Notes under the pieces: model-generated
What the model was told of the DNA's origin: nothing
Database searches by the model: none
The model's input: the letters and a program-made list of their open reading frames with translations, nothing else
Assembly: GCF_001280125.1 (NCBI RefSeq)
Contig: NZ_LGEG01000240.1
Location: 1 to 44,630, forward strand
Direction: 5' to 3'
Length of the DNA stretch: 44,630 nt
Source: Streptomyces sp. NRRL F-6492
GTDB taxonomy: Bacteria > Actinomycetota > Actinomycetes > Streptomycetales > Streptomycetaceae
Shown: positions 32,898-41,012 of the stretch, piece after piece
Numbering within the stretch: the stretch's first letter is position 1
Layout of the letters: each line of letters starts with the position of its first letter
Made by a program: the position numbers and the translations under genes

Positions 32898-34520
32898 TCA
32901 GTGCGTGGGCGCGGTGACCTTCTCCATCTCGGTCTTCACGCCGGGGTCGCCGGCGTCGGCCGTGTAGTCCGACGGGGAGGTCTCGTCGATGCCCTCGGGG
33001 GCCTTGACGGCCTTGAGGACGAAGGTGAGGACGACGGTGACCAGGACGTTGAGGACGAAGGCGGTGAGGCCGATGTAGCCGATCTCGCCGATGCCCGGGA
33101 TCGCGGCGGAGGAGCCGCCGAAGTGCTTCTGGGTCGGGCTGGCGACGCCGTACGCGGCGGCCGTGCCGTAGACCATGCCGACGGCCCAGCCGGCGAGCAG
33201 CGCCCAGCGGTGGAACCAGCGGGTGAACAGGCCGCCGACCAGGGCCGGGAAGGTCTGCAGGATCCAGATGCCGCCGAGCAGCTGGAAGTTGATCGCGACC
33301 GTCTTGTCCATGGTGAGGACGAAGGCCAGGGCGCCGACCTTCACCAGGAGCGAGACGAGCTTGGAGACCTTGGTCTCCTGGGCCGGGGTCGCGTCCGGCT
33401 TGATGAAGTCCTTGTAGATGTTCCTCGTGAAGAGGTTGGCGGCGGCGATCGACATGATCGCGGCCGGGACGAGCGCGCCGATGCCGATCGCGGCGAACGC
33501 CACGCCCGCGAACCAGTCCGGGAACATGGTCTCGAAGAGCTGCGGGATGGCGAGCTGGCCGTTCTTCACCTGGATCCCGGCGGCGATCGCCATGAAGCCC
33601 AGCAGTGCGAGCAGGCCCAGCATCAGCGAGTACAGCGGCAGGATCGTGGTGTTGCGGCGGATGACCTCGCGGCTCCGGGACGACAGCGTCGCCGTGATGG
33701 AGTGCGGGTACATGAAGAGCGCGAGCGCCGAGCCGAGCGCCAGCGTCGCGTACGTCCACTGGCCGGCCTCGCCGGGCACGAGCGCGCCGCGCGGCTTGTC
33801 GGTCGCCGGGTTGGTCTGCGCGTACGCCTCGCTCGCCCTGGCGAAGATCTCGTCGAAGCCGCCCAGCTTGATCGGGATGTAGATGATCGCCACCGCGATG
33901 ACGATGTAGATCAGGGTGTCCTTGACGAAGGCGATGAGCGCGGGGGCGCGCAGGCCCGAGGAGTACGTGTAGGCCGCGAGGACGCCGAAGGCGATGAGCA
34001 GCGGCAGGTCCTTGACGAACCAGTGGGTCGTCTCGCCGCCGCCGACGCCCATCACGTCCAGGACGGCCTGGATGCCGACCAGCTGGAGCGCGATGTACGG
34101 CATGGTGGCGAGGATGCCGGTGACCGCCACCGCGAGCGACAGGCCCTTGGAGCCGAAGCGGCCCCGGACGAAGTCGGAGGTGGTCACGTAGCCGTGCTTG
34201 TGCGACACCGACCACAGGCGGGGCAGGAAGGTGAAGATCAGCGGGTAGACGAGGATCGTGTAGGGGACGGCGAAGAAGCCGGCCGCGCCCGCCGCGTAGA
34301 TGGCCGCCGGGACGGCGACGAAGGTGTACGCGGTGTAGAGGTCGCCGCCGAGCAGGAACCAGGTCACCCAGGTGCCGAAGGACCGGCCGCCCAGGCCCCA
34401 CTCGTCGAGGCTGTCGTTCTCGGCCCTGCGCCAGCGCGAGGCCAGGAAGCCCATGACCGTGACGGCCAGGAAGAAGAAGATGAACACGGCGAGTGCCACG
34501 CCGTTCACGCCGTCCTTCAT
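32898..34520 (-). CDS. Sodium/solute symporter, monocarboxylate uptake type (MctP/ActP-like)
   Basis: A 540-residue SSS-family transporter with about 13 membrane helices. Signatures include GGRSFGTWVTWFLLGGDLYTAYTF near residue 45, RFGSKGLSLAVAVTG, and IGIGALVPAAIMSIAAANLFTRNIYKDF near residue 345. The last 50 residues are a charged cytoplasmic tail. Relatives take up acetate, pyruvate or other monocarboxylates with sodium or protons. Its ATG overlaps the DUF3311 stop by 4 bp, a pairing common for this transporter group. The exact substrate is not visible. Confidence 0.9.
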   Translation of the reverse strand: MKDGVNGVALAVFIFFFLAVTVMGFLASRWRRAENDSLDEWGLGGRSFGTWVTWFLLGGDLYTAYTFVAVPAAIYAAGAAGFFAVPYTILVYPLIFTFLPRLWSVSHKHGYVTTSDFVRGRFGSKGLSLAVAVTGILATMPYIALQLVGIQAVLDVMGVGGGETTHWFVKDLPLLIAFGVLAAYTYSSGLRAPALIAFVKDTLIYIVIAVAIIYIPIKLGGFDEIFARASEAYAQTNPATDKPRGALVPGEAGQWTYATLALGSALALFMYPHSITATLSSRSREVIRRNTTILPLYSLMLGLLALLGFMAIAAGIQVKNGQLAIPQLFETMFPDWFAGVAFAAIGIGALVPAAIMSIAAANLFTRNIYKDFIKPDATPAQETKVSKLVSLLVKVGALAFVLTMDKTVAINFQLLGGIWILQTFPALVGGLFTRWFHRWALLAGWAVGMVYGTAAAYGVASPTQKHFGGSSAAIPGIGEIGYIGLTAFVLNVLVTVVLTFVLKAVKAPEGIDETSPSDYTADAGDPGVKTEMEKVTAPTH

Positions 34521-34771
34521 CGCGCGTCACCCTCCTCGCGGGACCGCTGGTCCCGCTGCCACAGCTTGTACGCGATCATGGTGAGCGCGGTGGAGACCAG
34601 CACCCAGAGCATCTGGTACCAGTAGAAGAAGGGGATGCCGGCGAAGAGGGGTTCGGTCTTCGCGTAGGAGCTCACCCAGAGCATCGCCACGAACGGGGCG
34701 ACGAGACAGAGCGCGATCACCACCCGCAGGGGCGTGATGGTCGGTTGTTTCCCTTGTGCCACTTCTGACAT
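34517..34771 (-). CDS. DUF3311 small membrane protein, symporter partner
   Basis: An 84-residue protein with two hydrophobic helices: VVIALCLVAPFVAMLWVSS and FFYWYQMLWVLVSTALTMIAY (about residues 17-35 and 48-68), then a basic tail. DUF3311 proteins are usually encoded directly upstream of monocarboxylate symporters and are thought to support them. Here its stop overlaps the symporter start (ATGA). ATG at 34771 leads the two-gene operon; the regulator gene at 34885 is encoded just upstream in the same direction. Confidence 0.88.
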   Translation of the reverse strand: MSEVAQGKQPTITPLRVVIALCLVAPFVAMLWVSSYAKTEPLFAGIPFFYWYQMLWVLVSTALTMIAYKLWQRDQRSREEGDAR

Positions 34772-34884
34772 GGCGATTCCGTCCCCTCGTTGATCACCTC
34801 GTTAATGCTGGGGAAATCTAGGGGACGCGTCCGTCCCATGGAACCCCCGTCCGCATAACGGATCCGATTCGGCGGGCGCGGACG

Positions 34885-35865
34885 TCAGAGCCAGCCCTCC
34901 TTGGCCGCCCGCACCCCCGCCTCGAACCGGCTGCGCGCGCCGAGCCGGTTCATCAGTTCCGAACTCATCCGGCGGACGGTCCGCAGCGAGATGCCCAGCC
35001 GCCGGGCGGCGATGTCGTCCGTGCAGCCGATGCCCAGGAGCATGATCAGCTCCCGTTCCTGGGGGGAGAGGTCGTGCTCGTCGCGGCGCGGGCTCTCGCC
35101 GAAGGCGGTGCCCGCGTCCCACAGGCGGTCGAAGAGCACCACGAGCGCGTGGACCAGGCCGGGGCTGCGCACTTCGAGGGCGCCCGCGCGTCCGTCCTCC
35201 GGGTCGAGGGGGACGAGCGCGGCCTCGCGGTCGACGATCACCATGAGCATCGGGACCACCGGCACGGTCCGCGCCTCGCCGCCGAGTTCGCAGTACCAGC
35301 GCACGTACTCGACGGTCGGCGGGTCGTTGCGGAAGCTCTCCTGGTAGATCGAGCGGATCTTCACCCCGCGCTCCAGGGCGAGCTGGTCGAGCGGCTGGCT
35401 CGCGTCCATCGTGTCGGGGAGCTGGGCCCCGCCGGGCAGCAGGGAGAGGCACTCGGTGCGGGCGTTCGCCGCGAGGCCCTCCAGCCGCTCGCGGACGTCG
35501 TCGAGGCTGGTGATGCGGTTCACGATGTCGGGCCGGACCCTCCGGGGCCGGGCCGCGTACGAGGCGAGGATGCCGTCCACCGCCCGGCCGGCCCGCTCCA
35601 CCTGGCGTCTGCGTCTGCTCAGTTCGGCCTCGGCGCGGGAGAGCAGGAAGGAGAAGCCGACGTCGGGGTTGAAGGGCTCGACCTCGCCCGAGGAGTCGTC
35701 CATCAGGACGAGCTTGAGGTCCGCGAGGCAGGCGAGCGCCTCGCGGACCTCCTCCTCGGAGCGGTCCAGGTGGGCCGCCATCTCCGCCACGTCGTACTCG
35801 GGCCGCTCCAGGAGCAGGCGGTAGACGGTCTCCGTCGACTCCTTTATGCCGAGCGCCTCCAGCAT
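34885..35865 (-). CDS. TrmB-like/LuxR-type transcriptional regulator
   Basis: A 326-residue regulator. The N-terminus (1-60) is a TrmB-like winged helix (ESTETVYRLLLERPEYDVAEMAAHL, then EEVREALACLADLKLVLMD). A basic coiled segment (LSRRRRQVERAGRAV) links to a ligand-type middle domain, and the C-terminal 60 residues hold a LuxR-type HTH (LSPQERELIMLL, DDIAARRLGISLRTVRRMSSELMNRLGARS). No phospho-acceptor receiver is present. ATG 35865 follows GGGGGAGACAGTG. It lies 88 bp downstream of the MMPL gene and 113 bp upstream of the DUF3311 gene, so it may control either flank. Confidence 0.88.
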   Translation of the reverse strand: MLEALGIKESTETVYRLLLERPEYDVAEMAAHLDRSEEEVREALACLADLKLVLMDDSSGEVEPFNPDVGFSFLLSRAEAELSRRRRQVERAGRAVDGILASYAARPRRVRPDIVNRITSLDDVRERLEGLAANARTECLSLLPGGAQLPDTMDASQPLDQLALERGVKIRSIYQESFRNDPPTVEYVRWYCELGGEARTVPVVPMLMVIVDREAALVPLDPEDGRAGALEVRSPGLVHALVVLFDRLWDAGTAFGESPRRDEHDLSPQERELIMLLGIGCTDDIAARRLGISLRTVRRMSSELMNRLGARSRFEAGVRAAKEGWL

Positions 35866-35900
35866 CACTGTCTCCCCCTCGTCACGTTCCGTCGCGCGAT

Positions 35901-35924
35901 CGACCGCGTTCGTGATCGCGGTCG
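35901..35924 (-). promoter_or_regulatory. Inverted repeat in the leader of the TrmB/LuxR regulator
   Basis: CGACCGCG (35901-35908) and CGCGGTCG (35917-35924) are perfect complements with an 8-base spacer, 36 bp upstream of the regulator start. Farther up, next to the MMPL stop, GGTCTAGACC is a 10-bp palindrome preceded by a direct GGTCTA. These may be operator sites for the regulator itself. Confidence 0.45.
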
Positions 35925-35953
35925 TCGATGCTAGAGGGGGAAACGGTCTAGGT

Positions 35954-37921
35954 CTAGACCAATTGGGAGGCGTTTCGGTGTACGGACCACCGTCCCGCCT
36001 CCGACCGGGCCCGCACCCGGCCCGCCAGCGCGTCACCCACCGCGCCCGTCGCGAACCCGGACACCAGCAGGGCGAGTTCGACCTGGGGGCCGATCCCGAC
36101 CGCGAGCACCGCGAGCGCGCCCGCGCCCGCCGCCACCGGCCCCGCCCACCCGGGACCGCCCGCGGCCGAGGCCGTCGAACGCTCCAGGGACACGCAGAAC
36201 GCGAAGGCCCCCACCACGAGCGGCACCCAGCCCGTCACCGCCCCCGTGTCCGCCGGGCCCCACTGCCACACCACCACCAGGCCTCCCGTGGAGAGCCCCG
36301 CCGCGAGGAGCGCGCCGGACACCGACCGCGCCGCCGCCCCCACCGCCCCCGGCGCCCGCGACCGGCGGACGAGCACCCCGAACGCGGCCAGGGCCGCCAA
36401 CGGGACCGCGTACGGCAGCAGTCCGTACACGCCCTCCACCAGATCGGGGTCCACCACGCCCGAACCGCCCACCAGCACACCGGAGCCGGCGAACGCCGAA
36501 CGCAGCGCCGCCACCGTCCCCGCGCCGGCCGCCGTCATCGGCTCCGCCACCGGCACGACCACGACCAGGGCGGTGCCGGAACGGCGCCACTCGGCGGCCT
36601 CCGGAGCCGCCGCGAGCAGCACCCCCGGGACCCGGGCCGCCCGCGCGGCCACCGCCTCCGCGTCCGCACCCTCGGGGACCAGGACCTCCAGCGGGTTCAG
36701 CGCCCCCGACGGCACCCCGGCCGCCCCGAGCCGCTCCAGACCGTCCAGGGCCGGACCGCTCTCCACCAGGGCACGGGCCTCGGGGTTGCCCACCCGCAGC
36801 TGGGTGGCCGCGCCGGCGAGCAGCACGAGCAGGACCAGACCGGCCGCGGCGAGCGGGCGCGGGACCGCGAGGGCCTTCCGTACCGGACGCGGGACCGCGC
36901 GGCCGTTCCGTACCGGACGCGTCGCCCGTGCCACCGGACGCGGCACCACCGGACGCGGCACCACCGACCGCAGCACCGGCGTCAGCGTCAGTGCCGTCGC
37001 GATGCCCACCAGGCACACCGCCGCCCCCGCGATCCCGATCGAGCGGAGGAAGGAGGCCGGGAAGAGCGCCAGGGCGGCGAACGCCACCGCCCCCGCCGCG
37101 CCGCCCGTCACCGCGGACCGGGCACCGGCCCCCGGCGGCTGCGCCCAGCGGTGGACCGCCACCACCAGGGCCGTCACCGGCACCAGGTACACCACGACGA
37201 AGCTCACCCCGGTGAGACCGGCCACCGCCTCCACGAGCACCAGGGCCCCCACCGAGGTCACCGCCGCGAGCAGCAGCGGCGCCAGGACCCCGAGCGCCGA
37301 GCGGAACGCCAGCGCCAGCAGGACCAGCAGCCCCAGCGCGCAGACCGCCTTCGCCACCAGGGCCGCCGTGCCCGGCCCCGCCAGGGCGCTGTCGTGCTGG
37401 AGCGGCAGCACCCCCGTCACCCCGGTCCGGGCCTCCGGCAGCGCCGCCCGGAGCCCCGCGCGCAGCGAGCCCGCGGTCTCCTCCACGGCCGCCAGCCCCG
37501 CCAGGTCCGGCTCCCCGGCCCCCGGGTACACCAGCGCGTACACGGTCCGGCCGTCCGCGCCGAGGAACCCCTCGTCGCCCGTGTCCGCGTACGAGACCGT
37601 CCGCGCGCCCCGGCCCGCCGAGGCGGCGAGCGCCTCCGCGAGCCGCTCCCCGGTCGCCCGGGCCCGTACGTCCGTGCCCGCAGGCCAGGTCGCGACCGCG
37701 ACCAGCGGGGCGACGGCGGCCCCGTTCCCGTACCGCTCGTGGACCGCCTGGTTCGCGCGGTGGCCCGGCCCGCCGGACGCGGTGAAGGACTGGTCGAGGC
37801 GGCCGAGGCCGGCCACCGCCGCCACCCCGCCGAGCAGCAGCACGAGCAGCCACACCGCGCCGGCCGCCGCCCGGTGCCGCAGCGCGAACTCCCGCACCCG
37901 GTCGGCCGGTTCAGTCGACAT
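35954..37921 (-). CDS. MMPL-family membrane protein, degenerate
   Basis: A 655-residue protein with the overall MMPL layout: first helix after residue 20, a large exterior loop (about 45-180), a helix bundle (about 180-315), then a second loop and bundle. The usual Asp-Tyr pair of helix 4 is replaced (SFVVVYLVP instead of a DYxLF-type motif) and its counterpart in the second half (FAFCVSLER) is also lost, so proton-driven transport is doubtful. Between halves sits a VPRPV/RPVRNGR low-complexity stretch (about 320-360). The ATG is inside the end of the aldo/keto reductase gene (11-bp overlap). Last gene of the seven-gene run. Confidence 0.82.
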   Translation of the reverse strand: MSTEPADRVREFALRHRAAAGAVWLLVLLLGGVAAVAGLGRLDQSFTASGGPGHRANQAVHERYGNGAAVAPLVAVATWPAGTDVRARATGERLAEALAASAGRGARTVSYADTGDEGFLGADGRTVYALVYPGAGEPDLAGLAAVEETAGSLRAGLRAALPEARTGVTGVLPLQHDSALAGPGTAALVAKAVCALGLLVLLALAFRSALGVLAPLLLAAVTSVGALVLVEAVAGLTGVSFVVVYLVPVTALVVAVHRWAQPPGAGARSAVTGGAAGAVAFAALALFPASFLRSIGIAGAAVCLVGIATALTLTPVLRSVVPRPVVPRPVARATRPVRNGRAVPRPVRKALAVPRPLAAAGLVLLVLLAGAATQLRVGNPEARALVESGPALDGLERLGAAGVPSGALNPLEVLVPEGADAEAVAARAARVPGVLLAAAPEAAEWRRSGTALVVVVPVAEPMTAAGAGTVAALRSAFAGSGVLVGGSGVVDPDLVEGVYGLLPYAVPLAALAAFGVLVRRSRAPGAVGAAARSVSGALLAAGLSTGGLVVVWQWGPADTGAVTGWVPLVVGAFAFCVSLERSTASAAGGPGWAGPVAAGAGALAVLAVGIGPQVELALLVSGFATGAVGDALAGRVRARSEAGRWSVHRNASQLV

Positions 37922-38876
37922 CGTCGAGCCACTTCCGCAGCTCCGCCGGGAGGCGCAGCCCCACCGCGCCGAGCGACTCGTCCAGCTGCGCCGTCGTGCT
38001 CGCCCCGACGATCGGCAGGACCGGCGGCTCGCCGCCCAGCGCCCAGGCCAGGACCACCTGGTTCGCGGTCGCCCCCAGCTCCGCCGCCACCTCGGCGAGC
38101 ACCTTCAGACGCCGCTCCGAACCCTGGTGGCGGTACTGCTCCGGAACCTCCTTGCCGGGATCGGTGTACGCGCCCGTCAGCTGGGTCGTGTACGCCGTGA
38201 ACGTCAGCTCCGGCCGCGTCCCCAGATAGTCGATCAGCTCCTCCGAGGCGTGCGGGTTCACCCCGAAGTCCGCCCCCGGGCGCGGGCGCAGATAGGTGTA
38301 CCGCTGCTGCACGGCCGCGTAGTCCGGCACCCCGGCCGCCACCGCCGCGCCCCGCGACTCCTCGATCCGCCAGGCGGCGAAGTTCGAACAGCCGGCCCGG
38401 CCGATCTTCCCGGCCGCCACCAGCTCGCCGAACGCGCCCATGGTCTCGGCGACCGGGGTCCTCCGGTCGTCGATGTGCGCGTAGTACAGGTCGATCCGGT
38501 CCGTTCCCAGGTTCCGCAGGCTCTCCTCCACCTGGCGGCGGATCACCGGCGCCGAAAGGCCCTCCGCGCACTCCGGCCACGCCGAGCCGGGCGGGTCCGG
38601 CAGCGCGCCGACCTTGGTGGCGAGCACGATCTCGTCCCGCACGCCCCGGCTGCGCATCCACCGGCCGATGACCAGCTCGCTCTCGGCACCGGTCGCGCCC
38701 GGCTCCCAGAAGGCGTAGGTGTTCGCGGTGTCGACGAAGGTGCCGCCCGCCTCGTGGAAGCGGTCGAGGACGGCGAAGGCCGCGGCCTCGTCGATCCGGG
38801 TGCCGAACGGCAGGGTGCCCAGGCACAGCGTGCTCACGCGGGGACCCGCGGGGCCGCCCAGGTCGGTGTACTCCAT
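37911..38876 (-). CDS. Aldo/keto reductase
   Basis: A 321-residue NADPH-dependent aldo/keto reductase. The catalytic tetrad is visible: Asp49 and Tyr54 (FVDTANTYAF), Lys88 (LATKVG) and His134 (YYAHIDD). NADP-binding parts near the end include LPIVGASTTAQLDESL. Substrate unknown; within this cluster a sugar or aldehyde intermediate is possible. The ATG shares a base with the EEP stop before it (TGATG), and its end overlaps the MMPL start by 11 bp, so it belongs to the same operon. Confidence 0.92.
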   Translation of the reverse strand: MEYTDLGGPAGPRVSTLCLGTLPFGTRIDEAAAFAVLDRFHEAGGTFVDTANTYAFWEPGATGAESELVIGRWMRSRGVRDEIVLATKVGALPDPPGSAWPECAEGLSAPVIRRQVEESLRNLGTDRIDLYYAHIDDRRTPVAETMGAFGELVAAGKIGRAGCSNFAAWRIEESRGAAVAAGVPDYAAVQQRYTYLRPRPGADFGVNPHASEELIDYLGTRPELTFTAYTTQLTGAYTDPGKEVPEQYRHQGSERRLKVLAEVAAELGATANQVVLAWALGGEPPVLPIVGASTTAQLDESLGAVGLRLPAELRKWLDDVD

Positions 38877-39892
38877 CAGTTCTTCCCTCTCTCTCGCATG
38901 GCCGGCGCGGTGACGGTCAGCTCCTGGACCAGGTGGTCCGACAGACCCTCCGCGTCGCGGAAGCGGTACGAGCCGACCCGCGCGCCGCCACCGGTGAAGG
39001 CCCAGTCGATCCGCCACAGCCGCCACCGGGCGCGGGCGTTCCAACTGGCCGGGCAGAGCGAGCGGCACGCGCCGATCGCGTCGCGCAGCGACCGGGGCAT
39101 CCGGCGGATGTCCCCGATGGCCGCGCTGGTGTTGAAGTCCCCGGTCACCAGGACCGGGTGCGGGTTGTCCCGCAGGTCGGCGACGAGCGCCGCGTACTCG
39201 CGGTCGCGGGCCGCAGCCCGGCGCCGCATGTCCCGGAAGAAGGCCGGGCGCAGCGGGTTCATCACGGTCAGCTGCACCGGGATGTGCACGTTGTACGTCG
39301 ACAGGACCGCGTCCCGCCCACCCCCGATCCGCAGGTCCACCCGCAGCGAGCAGGCGCCGACCGGCACGGGCGGACCGGCGGGCGGGAACCGGGACAGCGT
39401 CACGGAGTTGTTGTCCACGGAGAGGTGGTGGTCCGGGAACGCCGCCCGCAGCCGCTCCCCGTCGTCGATGTCCCACACCTCGCCGCCCTCGAAGCCGTTC
39501 AGGTACTCCTGGAGGACGTACACGTCCGCGTCCAGCGACGTCAGGAAGGCGTAGAAGCGGTCGGGGTCGCCGCCCTGGTTCCAGTGCTGGGTGTTCCAGG
39601 ACACCAGGCGCAGCCCGTCATCTCCGCCACCGGCGGGCCGGGGGAGCAGCGCCCGCGGGTTGATCCCGTTCTGCCGCCAGCCCGCCAGGAGACAGCCCGC
39701 GGCGAGCGCGCCCGCACCCCACGCCCCGGTGGCCGCGGCGGCGGCGAGCAGGGCCAGCGGGACGGCGGCGAGGACGGGCGGCGGCAGCAGCGAGACCGCG
39801 AGCCACGGCCACCAGCGCCCGTTGAGCGCGAGGTGCAGGGCGAGGAACACCGCCCAGAGGAGGGCCGCCCAGCCGACGGCGCAGTACGGCAC
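38876..39892 (-). CDS. Membrane-anchored EEP-family hydrolase, VanJ/StaP-like architecture (copy 2)
   Basis: A 338-residue protein: about three membrane helices within residues 5-73, then an endonuclease/exonuclease/phosphatase domain from residue 93. Catalytic landmarks are complete: Asn100 (SWNTQ), Glu129 (LQEY), the YNVH block (His203), GDFN (Asp252, Asn254), Asp296 and the terminal SDH (Asp319, His320). Three N-terminal helices would place the domain outside the cell. This matches the layout of the teicoplanin-resistance proteins VanJ and StaP. GTG 39892 is 4 bp past the stop of the sister gene, with a GGAGCGG ribosome site inside that gene's end. Confidence 0.87.
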   Translation of the reverse strand: MPYCAVGWAALLWAVFLALHLALNGRWWPWLAVSLLPPPVLAAVPLALLAAAAATGAWGAGALAAGCLLAGWRQNGINPRALLPRPAGGGDDGLRLVSWNTQHWNQGGDPDRFYAFLTSLDADVYVLQEYLNGFEGGEVWDIDDGERLRAAFPDHHLSVDNNSVTLSRFPPAGPPVPVGACSLRVDLRIGGGRDAVLSTYNVHIPVQLTVMNPLRPAFFRDMRRRAAARDREYAALVADLRDNPHPVLVTGDFNTSAAIGDIRRMPRSLRDAIGACRSLCPASWNARARWRLWRIDWAFTGGGARVGSYRFRDAEGLSDHLVQELTVTAPAMRERGKN

Positions 39893-39896
39893 GGTC

Positions 39897-41012
39897 TCAC
39901 CCGCTCCCCGGCAGCGACACCCACAGGTCCTGCACCGCGTGGTCGGACAGCTTCTCCGGCTTGCCGAACTCGTACCGCTCGGCCTTCGCCCCGTTCCCGG
40001 TGAACGCCCAGTCGGTCCGCCAGAAGGGCTTCCAGCCGCCCTCCTCCCAGCTCGTGGGGTACGGGTCGGTGCTCACCCCCGCCGCGTCCGAGAGGCGCTC
40101 CCGCAGCGGGTCGAGGTCCGACATCGCGGCCGTCGCGTTGAAGTCGCCGGCCACCACCACCGGGTTGCGGTTGGCCGCCAGGTCCGCCTCCAGACCGGCG
40201 TACTGGGCCCGGCGCGGGGCGAACCGCTCCCGCATGTGCCGGTAGAAGGCGGACGAGAGCAGGCCGTCCGGCATGCTGTTCCACACCGGCATGTGCACGT
40301 TGTAGAACGACACCACCCGCCCCCTGACCAGGACGTCCGTCCGCAGCACCTTGTTCTCCCGGTACTCCGTCGGCCAGTCCGCGCCCGCCGGCACGTCCCG
40401 GGCCGGGCCCACGGCCGGCTGCCGCAGGACCGGGAAGCGGGAGAGCGTCACCAGCTCGCCCCGGACCGCGATCCCGTACCCCGGGAACTCCCGGCGCAGC
40501 CGCGCCAGGTCGTCGATCGGCAGCTTCCCCTTCCGGTCGGCGGTCACGTGCTGGTACTCGTGCAGCAGGTAGACGTCCGCGTCCTTCGACTTCAGGAAGG
40601 CGTAGAAGTGGTCCTGGGTGCCCAGGAGCTGGTTCCAGGAGTTGGTGTTCCAGGCGAAGACCCGTACGGAGTCCGGGCCGGGCCCCGGCTCCGGCCGCCA
40701 CGCCGCCGCCGGGTCGAACCCCGACTGCCCGAAGCCCAGCAGGAGGGCCAGCGCGGCGGCGGCGAGGCTCCGCCACCGGGCGGCGCCCCGGGCGAGCGGG
40801 GCGAGGACCGCGAGGCCCAGCGGGACCAGGACGAAGGCCGCCGGGGGCACGATGCCCACCAGGTGCCCCAGCCAGATCCGCCCGTCCGCCGCCCACTCCA
40901 CGAGCAGCAGCGCGAGCCAGGCCAGGGCCGCCCCCAGGACGATCCCGTTCCGGCGGCGCCGGGGCCGGGCCGGGGCCCTCGGAGCGGTCTCCGGGGCGAG
41001 CACGTCAGCCAC
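39897..41012 (-). CDS. Membrane-anchored EEP-family hydrolase, VanJ/StaP-like architecture (copy 1)
   Basis: A 371-residue sister of the next gene. A Pro/Arg-rich N-terminus (RAPARPRRRRNG) precedes about three membrane helices (24-96), then the EEP domain: Asn122 (WNTN), Glu152 (HEYQ), His240 (YNVHMP), GDFN (Asp290, Asn292), Asp334 and SDH (357-358). All catalytic residues are present. Domain positions align with the sister with modest identity, so the pair is an old duplication rather than a recent one. GTG 41012 overlaps the GT2 stop by 8 bp. The substrate could be a phosphorylated lipid carrier, as inferred for VanJ-type proteins. Confidence 0.87.
   Translation of the reverse strand: MADVLAPETAPRAPARPRRRRNGIVLGAALAWLALLLVEWAADGRIWLGHLVGIVPPAAFVLVPLGLAVLAPLARGAARWRSLAAAALALLLGFGQSGFDPAAAWRPEPGPGPDSVRVFAWNTNSWNQLLGTQDHFYAFLKSKDADVYLLHEYQHVTADRKGKLPIDDLARLRREFPGYGIAVRGELVTLSRFPVLRQPAVGPARDVPAGADWPTEYRENKVLRTDVLVRGRVVSFYNVHMPVWNSMPDGLLSSAFYRHMRERFAPRRAQYAGLEADLAANRNPVVVAGDFNATAAMSDLDPLRERLSDAAGVSTDPYPTSWEEGGWKPFWRTDWAFTGNGAKAERYEFGKPEKLSDHAVQDLWVSLPGSG

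Noticed and set aside
32751..34625. Plus-strand frame of about 620 codons opposite the symporter
   Set aside because: Antisense to an SSS transporter with clear membrane helices; Glu/Arg/Asp-rich shadow.
36246..39554. A very long plus-strand frame of about 1100 codons opposite the MMPL and aldo/keto reductase genes
   Set aside because: It is antisense to well-supported genes on the minus strand, rich in Arg/Pro/Ala/Ser as expected for a GC-rich shadow frame, and has no domain.
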